Shown here piece by piece: positions 11,201 through 23,200 of a stretch of 64,000 nt of DNA. A program made the translations under genes and the position numbers. The notes below the pieces were generated by a model that saw only the letters and a program-made list of their open reading frames with translations, had not been told where the DNA came from and searched no databases. The stretch is from Lampris incognitus (lineage: Eukaryota > Chordata > Actinopteri > Lampriformes > Lampridae). Where the stretch lies: the NCBI RefSeq assembly GCF_029633865.1, contig NC_079224.1, forward strand, positions 22,815,677 to 22,879,676, written 5' to 3'. Positions within the stretch are counted from its first letter, which is position 1. Each line of letters starts with the position of its first letter.

Positions 11201-14200
11201 TTTTCTTTAATGGAAATGTCAATTATCAGGAATTGGGAACAATTTGTCATTTCTATCATGTACTTGCGTACACAAAAGGAACACATTCGTTTCACCCAGC
11301 CCACAGCAGTGCAACACAAAAGATAAAAACACGTATCCCAAATTTCCAAAAACGACACCACCAAAGCCACAAAAACCGAAAACAAAGAAAAAAACAAAAA
11401 CAAAAAAAAACTGTTAACAACACAGTCCATTCAGTGTAACACAGTACAAAAATTCCACTGTCCAGAGAACGAAGGCCAGCCAGGATGACTGAACTGCCGG
11501 TCTGCATGGGCTAGCAGTTAGCTTAGCCTGCCTCACTTCCACATCCTGTCAGACTGCCCGTGGTGCTTCTTCTTCAGGCGCAGCTCTGAACAGGGCTGTG
11601 GTCCCTGGGCCCACAGGACTCAGCAGACCAAGCTCTTTCAACTGATCCAACGCCAGCTCTCCCAGCCATTCAATGAAAAAAAAAAAATCGAAGCTCAAAA
11701 TAAAAACCTCACACGATGACACAAACTTAGAAGTGGACATGGATAAAGACATTGTCGGTACTGGGTGAAGCTGCTGCAAATGTGAGTTCGCGCCGCCATC
11801 TTCCCACACCACACCACGCCACACACAATTATATGTTCATAATAAAGCATTGACTGTTGGATAACTTTTCTCCAAAACGGCACCAGCTTACAGGACCTAC
11901 TCTCACTCAGACAAATCTCAAAATAATAAAGTGCTCCAGGTTACTGGACAGAGCTTTTTTTTGTACAAATAAAATCCAACTGAAAATAAATTGCAGTATG
12001 TATATCCCACGTTATCTAACATTTTTTACTTTCCCAAAGTAAACGGCGGTTTTCGATGACATGTTTTAGCGTGTGTGTGTGGCTGTGACGTTACTGTCTG
12101 TGCCGCAGTGTGTGTGATGGGAACCATCGTGTGGCGCATGCATGTAAGTTTGACTGGCACAGAATCTGATATATCTGAGACTGACCGGCGTGCTCGATCA
12201 AGCTAAAGATCAGTGCATCTCTAATTTTAATTGACCAGTGTTTTTTAAAAAAGTACTTGTAAAAAGTCTGTGTGATCACTTTTCATTTGCACGTTTGAGT
12301 CGGATCAGCATTGGGTCTTTTCACACTGATACCAGATATGGGCCACATTCAAAAATGAATGGGAACAATAAACCAAAAAAAAAAAAGTGAATTTGACTGT
12401 TGTTTGCAGTGTGCAAGTGGACTTGGAACCCTATGGCATTTCCACATGGGATCCTCGGGCTTGACCCATGCCACTGACACTAGAATTAAATTCTACAACC
12501 TGACAGACCACCATTCTCTTGCAGCGGCCATGTTGAAAGTTTACAGTGGGTGATTATGAGGCCCCTCACTGCAATCAGTTTCCCCAGCTCCTATCCAAAA
12601 CCTAGCTGAAGGAAACTCCCACAAGGCAGCTGAAATCTAAATAGTGTTGACCTACTTCTGCTGAGGATGCAAAGACTCGGGAGCAGCAGTATGACCTTTC
12701 AACACCCCCTCTAAGCTCCCCCACCCCCTAATGACCATACCCGCCTATTCACTTTTCTTCTCCTTGCCTAACTCCTGCTTGGTCTAACCTTCCTTCCTGT
12801 CCTGTTAACCTCCAACCCCACCCCTCGCCACTGCCTCCTCATTCGTCTGCCTTCTCGTTCTTTGCTCCCCAACTCGCTCCCTCCTCTAGCTCCTTTACTT
12901 TAACTTGCACCCCCCTACTCCACCCCTCCTTCCGTCTCAAAGCTGCTCTGGCTTTTCACATGTTCAGTGAGTTAGCAAAGTTATTAAGGGGTTCAGTGTC
13001 CTTAAACCAAGCCACTGACACAGCCATCTATCTATCTGCTGGCTCCGTGGCTCAGGCATGCTGGAGGTAACCAGTGTGCCATGCTCAAGATAGCCATCTG
13101 ACATCAGCCAACAAGAATGCATCGAACGGTTATTTTCATCTTCTGCTGGGGTCATACGCCTGCTTTGGGGGAGTATTGGGTTAGGGCCGAGCATGTGCAA
13201 CCATCAGTCTTTAGACAGAGGGTTTAGCTTACTTGTGGCAGGTTGTTCTCTCACGTTCTGTTTCTTCCCTTTAAGCCCACTCCCAAGTTTGAGGGAAACA
13301 CAGCATTTCCTCTGCTGCTTAACACACTTTTGAGGAGTATGTGTTGATTTACAAAGAGGGCCTTTCATAAATGGATATTGACACATTTCAGTTGAGCATC
13401 ACAAAGGGGACCATTGAGAGCTGCTACTTGAAAACAGAGGAGAATGACTCTTCCAGTTCTGACCTCATTTATGATGAGGTTGCTGGATCCAAGTCATCTG
13501 AGCTCAATGATTTCTCCAAGCCAACGTTGTGGTTACTTTGGACTCTGCTCTGAGAGGGACAGAGAGGAAGGTTGTCTCTGTGGGGGGTGGGGCAGTATGT
13601 GCATGTGTGTTTGAGGGTTTTGCAGCCTCTGCTCATGAAGTAAAATGAAGCAGAGGCATAGGGGGAGGTCTTTAAGAATGTTTAGTCATGAGGTAATGTG
13701 ACAAAGGGAGTTTGTGCCAGAGATTTCTAGGAAAAGAGCTTTGGCTCTGTTATGATATTCACACACATGCTATAAATCAGCTCCTCACTCCCCTGTGCGG
13801 TGTGTATACATGTGTATATATGTGAGCAAAATGTGGCATGTGTTGGCTTGTTCCTTTTGCACATAGATTTGTCCTGGTGTGCATGTGTTCATGTAGGTAT
13901 AAATGTTTGTTGGTGATGGATAAAAAGGGCAAGGAGAAAACAGAGGGAGTAGGATTTTAAAAATGAGTTGTGGCTGGCTAGTGTGTTTTTGTGTGCAAGT
14001 ATGTCCTTGTGCTTGTGTGTTCGTTGGGGGGGATTTCCTCTCTCCTTCCTGAGATGCACCCCAACACAGAACACAGTGTACTTGTGACCTGGATGGGTCC
14101 ATACTCAGGCATATAGGAGCTAATGCTAACCATGTGAGCCAGCCAGTCTTCTACCAATGTTGGAGGGAGACTGCAGGCCTATGGGAATTAACTTCACAAC

Positions 14201-17200
14201 AGCTTCAGCATTTGGCTTTAACAGAACGAGAAGTAATTTGACTATATGTTGAGTTTTTATTTTTTGTTGCTGTTATTATCACAGTTTTGTGTTTCGTCAT
14301 TTTAAATTTAAGATAACCTCAGTTTCTTACAGTATGAGTTAATATTCCTGTTTGCTTGCTTGGAACGAGTGATAGTCTACATACATGAATAAATGCAGTC
14401 AGGCTGTGCAAGTTTGCTAAGCTGCTGCCACCGTTGCACATACATTCCTCTAATCAGGATGTTTCTTGCTACTGCCAGGTCAGGGCTCCCTCTCCCTTCC
14501 TCTGTAGCTTTGTTGTCGTTATGTCCCTAAGACTTCAATTGAATCCTTACAGCCTGATTTTTCTGGGGGTGCATAACAAAACATTTTGAGAGAAGGAATG
14601 TTTGGAGGAGGAGGGATAAGTAGTGGGATGGATTCGAGGAAACACTTTTGAGATGCAAACTACAGTCTGTCTTCACCATTTCAATGCTCCTCTCTCTTGC
14701 TATCTCTCTCGCTATCTCCATTTCTGTCTCTATTTCTCTATCTCTCTCTTCCCCTTTCTGTTTTTTTTCTGAATCTGGTCGGCACAGGAACCCCTCCAAG
14801 GCTTTCTACCAGGCCTTCCAGTCTGGCAGCAGATTAAGGGACTCCAAGGCGCACAGTGATAGGTACAGTACTGGACTGGTTCGGACTGGACAGGCTTGCG
14901 AGTGTGTTACAGCAATGTGTGTGTGCGTGCGTGTGTGTGTGCGCGCGTGCGTATGTGTGATTGTGTGTGTGCACCTTGCTAAGTAGAAGTGGGATTTGCC
15001 TTGTCCATGTGCATGGTTGGAATATGGCAACAAAGCTTGGCAGCAAGGAAATTGGCCAAATGGACTTATTAACAGCGACTCTCTCTTCTCTGTCTGTCTT
15101 TCTGTAAAAGTACAAAGTGTCACCTGTGTGGCTTAACACGCTCAACTTAATTGCTTGTAGCACCAAATTGACCAAACATGCTTAAGGTTGCACGCATGCT
15201 ATCAGTAACCCCCTTGACGTAGGACCTTAACAGCAGCTTTGAAAATGCCTAGTTCCTGGTACATAATTCTTCATTTGAGTCACAGTTTCCTGTTAGTGCA
15301 TAAGGTCAAAGAGCTGAGCTCTGCAAGGAACAAATTTATTATTTTTATGTCTATCACAGGTACACCTGAAATGAGGGCTATGAAGCTCATTGTACTTTAA
15401 TATTTGGGTTTTTGACTTAGGCTGTCACTGTCACCTTCACATGATTGATGCACATGTTAGACAAGAAGACAAGAGTGGTGAACATTTTTAGATGCCTTGA
15501 GGAAAAATGAAAAAGGAAGTGTATGAAACCATTTCTGAATGGCAGGAAATGAAACTGTTTTTTAGAGAAATGTTGAGCTGACACACCATCACCAGCCACC
15601 AAGGAACTGTGCACACATGCAGTAATTTCATACCACACATTATTCCCAGCCCTGAGTACCTTGGACAATTATTTTTCTTTTTACCTGTTGGTGCCTCCCA
15701 ACAGAGTTGTTCCTGGAACAACATGCGCCTTATTCTCTCTCTGAGAACACAGGTCTACATGGTTGTGTTCTTGTTTCCAGAGGTTTAGTCCCACAAGTAA
15801 ACCAACATGTGTCATCAACAATCATGTGTCTTGTCATATTGTCCTTGAGTCAGATACTGAATGCCGCCCTTATCGGTCGCTGTCATTTCTATTGGCTAAA
15901 TGCCTAAACAGTATATTATATCAGCTTTTAACATGTCACTGACTCCACTTATTACTTGTACTGACCCATTGTGAATGGCAGCAGGATGGTAAACTTTGCA
16001 AGAGTAGTATTGCTTGAGTGCCGCGCTTCACTTCTTGCTTTGAACAGTGCTGCTGTGGGCACACAGTTCCGCCAAAAGTTGGTTTTGTTGCCATGGCGGC
16101 AAAGATGAGAGGCGCTTTGTTTGAGTCTTTGGTAAGTGTCAGCAGTGCACCCTGAGCTGTTTTCAGCCAGTGTATTGTATTAATTCTCATTTGTTATCCT
16201 GTACAATCCAGGCAAGTGTAGTCATTTGCTGTCACATGGCAGGGGTGCGAGAGTGCAAATTCTGTCCAAATAGAGTTTAAGGCTGCTGTTTTGAAAATGT
16301 CAACATCTTGCTAAAATTATCAAAATATACATATACGTGTTTTTCATGTTAGATCTTTGGACAGAACATTTTTAAGGAATTGTGTGCTTGTGCAGAATAA
16401 TGTCTGTCAAGTCTAGTGAAATTCACCTTTGAGGTGAATGATGGTGTCTTTGGGACATTCTGTGAGTTTAATTTTTATGAAGCAAATCTACTTTCAGTCA
16501 CAGAGGAAGTTGCTTTTTAATGTGATGGCCCTGTGATGGACTGGCGGCCTGTCCAGGGTGTCTCCCCGCCTGCTGCCCAAGGACTGCTGGGATAGGCACC
16601 AGCGTCCTGCAACCCTGACTAGGATAAGCGGCTTGGATAATGAATGAATGGACTCCAAAATCTAAGGCTAGTTATGGATTTTTGATTAAGGACAAGTGTC
16701 CCAGTCTGCAAAAAAATCAGTGAAATCATGTATAAACACTAAACCCTGGAACATAATGCCTGTTGTATTGAATGAGGTAACATTTGGCTGTAAACTCTCT
16801 ATATGCGCTGGTTTACCAATGCAGTGTTGTGATCCTAAGCATATATAATGGTTTCTGTTATGCCGTTTTATTTTGGTATGCATTTCCATGACATCCTGTA
16901 ACTAAGAGAAGGCTTTGTTAATCAGTTTTTAAAAAACCATGTCAACAAACATTCCAGTGCCTTCCAAATATACAATGTCACAGCGGCTTTAAGATACATT
17001 TAAATGGGCGTCTTGGTAGCGTAGCAGTCTATTCCGTTGCCTACCAAATCCCTGTGTTACCTCCGGCTTGGTCAGGCATCCCTACAGACACAATTAGCCG
17101 TGTCTGCAGGTGGGAAGCCGGATGTGGGTATATGTCCTGGGTCAGTCGGGGCGCCTGTTTGGGGGGGGCTGGGAGAAATAGTGTGATCCGCTCATGCGCT

Positions 17201-20200
17201 ACATCTCCCTTGTGAAACACCTCACTGTCAGGTGAAAAGAAGTGGCTGGCGACTCCACATGTATCGGAGGAGGCATGTGGTAGTCTGCAGCCATCCCCGG
17301 ATCGGCAGAGGGGGTGGAGCAGCAACCGGGACGGCTCGGAGAATAGGGCAAATGGCCAAGAACAATTGGGGGGGAAATAAAAAAGATGCACTTAAATAAC
17401 CAGTTTCTCCCACCCAAAGTGCTTCATCGGTAAACATGTATAAAGCTTATGTCTAGCGAGCAAGCCTTTGTAGGATCATGCTTAAAAATACCGCTTACGT
17501 CTAAGCGCGATGGCTATTGGGAAAAGCCCCGTCCCATACCTTTCGTGGCCATAAACTCACCTGCCTTGAATGCCTTTTATTAGCAAACTTTATTTTATAG
17601 CCATTGTTATATAGGGAACTACAAACTGTGCCTAAAAGTCTATAAAAGCCATCGCTGTCATTTTATGAGGTAAAGGTTACAGAGGAATCTGTTGCATAAT
17701 CAGTGGCGTGGTATGCTTTGTTCAAACCCTCGGCAGCATTCCTTTTCCTCTCTTCCTAGCCCTCGGCCCTCCGGGCTTCTGACTCCCCAAGAAGGGTGGG
17801 TTTTTACTGTGTAAACGGAGGAGTTAGCTTTTAGCTTTCACTCAATACATGCTTTGAAGTCATTGACACAAACCACAATTTCTAAACTGTGGCATGACAC
17901 AGAGGCTTCACTCATACAAATTCATGGGACTCATTATGGGGCTTTAAACCAGGCAAATTGGTGGTTGTGTTTAAAAAATGCATCACTTGTTCGTCCTGTG
18001 GCGTCTGAACTCTTCCCCAGTGCCCGTTGTTGTTTGCAGAGCCACTTTTGGGCACTAAAGGTGTCACAGGGTCCTTCAAAGCTACCACTTTGTCTTTGAT
18101 GGGTCGTTTTCCCTATCTTGGTTAGATGAAACGAGAACATTTTCAGCTGAAGTGATTCGACATATTCAGCTACAGCTCATCTAATCCATTTTGACTCTGG
18201 GGAGATTAAATTGCAGTTTTTCATCTCAGTTTAGTCTCCAGGCACTTTGAAAATCACACGCAAACTCGGGAATCGTCTTTGCTTGGTAGTTGTTTTTCAG
18301 TCCCCATAGTTACAAACCGACCGCTGGCCTGCCACATGTTCTTATGATAATGAAAACAACGGAGGCCTTTTAAGTGTTTTTTTTCCCTCCTGTTTTTAGT
18401 GCTTGGTTGAATCTTAGAATTGTTTCCTTGGCTCCTCATGAGCACTCATTGTTGACTCCATGCAGCAGCTATCCCAAAGAAGAAAACCTGCATATTTTCT
18501 TCAGCATGGCAGCAGATAATTAAGACATGATCATAGATTAAGATTACACACAACTTATATCTACTTTTTTTTTTCATAGGGTAGAAAGGCCTGTAACAAT
18601 CGTGAACCTTAAACACAATTACATGAGGTGTATTCACCTCTGCTTACGACATAAATTTAGTTTCCGAGTCTGCAGCTAGCCTCGCTGTTCTACTCATTCT
18701 CATTTGTCCCGGCACCACCAGACCCTTCTGTCTCATGGTTGTCCCCATTTTTCTCCTCACATTCAGTAAAAGCGAATAAATGGAAACTCCCCATTGTCTT
18801 TTTCTCACACCTTAATTGAGGACATTTGCCAGACTTTCTCTCTTGTGCCCAGTCTCTTCCACTAGTACACTGTCAGATTCTTGTGTTAATTACAGATGTA
18901 CTGTACTTCATTCAGTCATTTTGAGTATCCACAGGAAATGACATTTGGGAGTGTGTGTGTGTGTGTCTGTGTGTGTGTGTGTGTATGTATATGTATATAT
19001 ATACATACATACATACACACACACACACAAAGGTGAGCCAGACTACATCCAGATGTGGTCAGGAAGATCCGATCACAATACATTTACACCTTATGTTTTT
19101 TCTTGGGGCATCTGGGTGGCGTGGTGATCTATTCCGTTGCCTGCCAACACGGGGATCGGCGGTTCGAATCCCCGTGTTACGTCTGCCTTGGTCGGGCGTC
19201 CCTACAGACACAATTGGCCGTGTCTGCGGATTGGAAGCCGGATGTGGGTGTGTGTTCTGGTCGCTGCACTAGCGCCTCCTCTGGTCGATCAGCGCGCCTG
19301 TTCAGGGGGAAGGGGGAACTCGGGGGGGAATAGCATGATCCTCCCACTCACTATGTCGCCTTGGTGAAACTCCTCACTGTCAGGTGGGGGGAAGCGGCTG
19401 GCGACTCCACATGTATCGGAGGAGACGTGGTAGTCTGCAGCCCTCCCCGGATGGGGGGGGGGGGGCGAGGGACGGCTCGGAAGAGTGGGGTAATTGACCA
19501 AGTACAATTTGGGAGAAAAAGGGGGGGGGTTCCTTATCCGGATAACATGTCCGGGTAAAGATCACATTTAAATATCAGATGTAAATGGGGTTTATGGGTG
19601 GGGCTTGTGTGTGACAATTTAATTGAAGACACATTGGTTTACAGGGTGAAGTTGAGGTTTGCATTTTTTTTTCTTTTAGTTATGTACGAGAGATTTAGTA
19701 GGTGTTTAATTACTGAGCGCTGTTTCAGTGAATTTGAATTGGTTCTCTGTATTTGTAATTTTTTTAACTAAGGAGTGTTTGCCTGTGAAGGCTTGGTGAC
19801 ACATTTGTATCATGTACTTCGACTTGACTCATTATTTTCATTCAGGCAGCATTACTCAGTAACATTCTGTGACTATCTTTGGACAGAGCAGAAGTGAATA
19901 TTTGCGTGACAAGGATGTGAGTGACAGTGTTGCGTCGCTGCAACGATACGGGGGACATTCCTTCATGTGATGAGCCTGATGATAGGACTCTTGAGCGTGT
20001 CGCTTGCCTCGACAGCTGAAATAGATGTTGCAACAGGATGTGTTGTGCGGGGGGGGGGGGCTTCTATGGTCTACTGGTGTGGGCATGCACACTCACCTAC
20101 CACATGGTGGTGTGGTTGTGCTGGAGCAGAGGCTCTCAAGTTTTTCCACTTTGCTTCTCCCAAAGATGGTGACACCTCCCCATGGCTTACAATGCTAGTT

Positions 20201-23200
20201 AGTGAACAAACGTAGCTGCTGTTTTGTGATTTTCAGCCAGCTGTAATAAGCCATTTGCAACTCTGAAAATGAAATGAAAGCACCATCTGGTACCCTGATT
20301 AAGTACAAGAGGAGAAGGAGGAGCAGCAATGTGACAGTCCCTTTGACTTCCTCAGCTATTCGGCTTATATTTCATCTTACTATATGTGGAACCACTCGCC
20401 TGGCTTTATCGCCTCGAGTCATGCCCTGGCGTCCCTCTTAGTGCCGCTGCCGCCGTTACAGGAGCACCCCAGCTCAGCACAGATATGCCGTGCACCTCTT
20501 CCTACAAGCTGCCTCACACTGCAGGGTACCTTCATGGTAACGCCATCGACAGGCAGTCAGTGCCATCCACGTTTGTTTCGTATGGAGGACGCCACAGGTA
20601 ACGACCCGCCCTCTGTCTCTCATCACAGGCTGACCTGTCTGCACGACGTAATGTGCAAAGGTTCAATCAAGATTGTGATTTACATGTAAGAGGGTCAGTT
20701 GATTTGCGTGGAGTTTGTCGAATTTAATCTATTATTTTTTGTTGGTACTTTTTTTTTTGTCGTGTTTCTTTTCTGCAAACATTTCGATAGCAAGACCAAC
20801 ATTAAAGCTGCATGATTTTAGGGTCAAATATTGCCTTTATTTTAATCGGCATTGGTGTTGAACATCCCCCGCAAAGAAAAGCCCCTGTGGGGAAAAAAAA
20901 ACAAACTCAGTTGATTGCTGATCACGTTCTGTAGTTTCCCGCGAAATCTTTACTGGCCTACAAGAAGTGGCGTAACCTGTGTATTTACAGACTGGCATGT
21001 ATCTGTTGTTTAATACACAAATGGAAAAAAAACAACATCAGGAAATCAGTGTTAGCCATGCAGAACGACCCATCATTCAGGCGACATGAAATGGAGTTTT
21101 GTAAATCGCAGTCAATGAAAACAGTGAGCTGCATCATCTGCCGCCATTAAGCGGAAAGTCCCTTATGTATGCAGAATTAAATGGAAACCATGTGAAATTC
21201 TTCACACAGTGTGCATCACACAGGCTACTTTGAAACTATTGAATTGTATTCCAAATGTCTCCAAACTCTATGAGCTGACCTACACTGGTGTAAATGTGGT
21301 CCTTATGTATTATACTCCTTGCGTGAGATAAGTTGTAGAATGAATAATCTGTGATTATTTTTTTTACCTTTCACACATACCACTTGCATTCATTTGTTGT
21401 GAAGATGGTTTATGTACATTTTTCTTTTTGCTTCTGCTCTGCCGCAAAACTGCAGAAAATAATGGAGGAAAGTGCAGGAAAATATTTCTTTGTAAAAGCT
21501 TAGAGATGGGAAGAACTGATAAAATCATATCCAACACAACTTGCGTAGAAAGAATCAGATAATAATGTCATTAATCCTAACGTGATATTTACCCATCTTT
21601 TTTTTTTAACATTGTTTTGCAGTGCCTCTGGAACCAGTGTTGTTGCCATTGATAATAAAATTGAACAGGCTATGGTAAGTAACACTTTGTCTCTTGCTGT
21701 TTTGAAATGACAATTTGAAATGAATCAAATTCCAGGACTGATGGGCATCCAGTTAATGTAGCGGTCTATTCCATTGCCTACCATCCCGGGGATCACTGGT
21801 TCGAATCCCCGTGTTACCTCCGGCTTGGTTGGGCGTCCCTGCAGACACAATTGGCCGTGTCTGCGGGTGGGAAGCCGGATGTGGGTATGTGTCCTGGTTG
21901 CTGCACTATCGCCTCCTCTGGTCGGTCGGGGCGCCTGTTCAGGGGCATGGGGGAACAGCGTGATTCTCCCACGTGCTACGTCCCCTGGCGAAACTCCTCA
22001 CTGTTGGGTGAAAAGAAGTGGCTGGTGACTCCACATGCATCGGAGGAGACATGTGGTAGTCTGCAGCCCTCCCCGGATCGGCAGAGGGGGTGGAGCAGTG
22101 ACCGGGATGGCTGGGAAGAGTGGGGTAATTGGACGGATACAGTTGGGGAGAAAAAAAAGAGGCGGGGGGGACCAAACAAAAAACGAATGTTCAAATGGGG
22201 ACTGTCCAAATCAGTTATCTTTTGCTTGGTGAATTTCAGCAGTAAATTTAAAGGACGATGATAGGCAATGCAAAATAATTTTGTATGAACTCAGTCTCTT
22301 GTGGAAATTGTGATGCACCTGGTCTTTATTAGTGACGAGCATAACTGCTGGTGCTCACATTCTAGTTTGGGCACTCAATGTTCAGCCTCTGCCAAATAAT
22401 CAATTCAGCTAAAGTTATCTGATCTGATCACATTGATGTCCAAAACAATAACGTGAAGGTCTAATAGAAAGCTGACTGTTTTCAAAGGATAAACACCGAA
22501 ATTAACTCTGTTAATATCAAGTTAATTGTTAGATTCACCTGTTTATGACTAGCTATAGGTCTACTCATAGTTGAAAATAATGTAGCTTGCTATTACTCAT
22601 CCATTCCATCCATTATCCAAGCCGCTTATCCTGCTCTCAGGGTCGCGGGGGTGCTGGAATTGAACTTAATTTAAACTTTAAACATTATTAATAATTTTAA
22701 AGATAATTTCTGTTTAAGTCTCTGTTCTATCATTAATTCACTCTAGATTTTTTTTTATTACAATGGATAATCACGCACAAATTGTCAATCTTAAACACAT
22801 ACCCGTCTTATAAAACAACAAACGGATATCGTGGATAACATTGTCAAGGGTGTCTCCCTGCCTGCCACCCAATGACTGCTGGGATAGACTGCAGCATCCC
22901 CGTGACCCTGACAGCAGGATAAGCGGTTTGGATAATGGATAGATGGAAGTCAGGACTTTTGGTTTATTATAAAAGGGCAGGCACCCTGACAATGCTAAAA
23001 AATTGTTTCTATGGGCTGCCTTTGTGTCTTATTCATTCATATTTTGCTTTATAGCACCCACATCTAGATCTTATTTTCCTTGCCAAAAGTGCCTGCTTTA
23101 TATTTTCTGAATTATGTTTTTATTTCAGAGACAAGAGCCCTTTTTGTTTCCTGCAGAGCTTTTGCTTTTATGTGTAATAATACTGATCTAGACTGAATAT

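Noticed and set aside
12700-12950. C/T-rich block considered as a gene promoter or exon
   Set aside because: No start, splice or coding periodicity. It is only skewed composition within an intron.
13371-13553. 60-codon frame in tsc22d2 intron 1, considered as an alternative first exon
   Set aside because: There is no match to known short TSC22D isoform starts and no suitable donor to join the TSC box in phase.
19161-19171. Intact tRNA B box, considered as a tRNA gene
   Set aside because: The head does not fold as a complete tRNA and is followed by the SINE body. The same is true of the other SINE copies.
20456-20597. Alternative acceptor GTTACAG|GAGC for tsc22d2 cassette exon B
   Set aside because: It would start the exon in a different frame and lose the phase match. 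The upstream TTAG acceptor keeps phase 2 on both sides.
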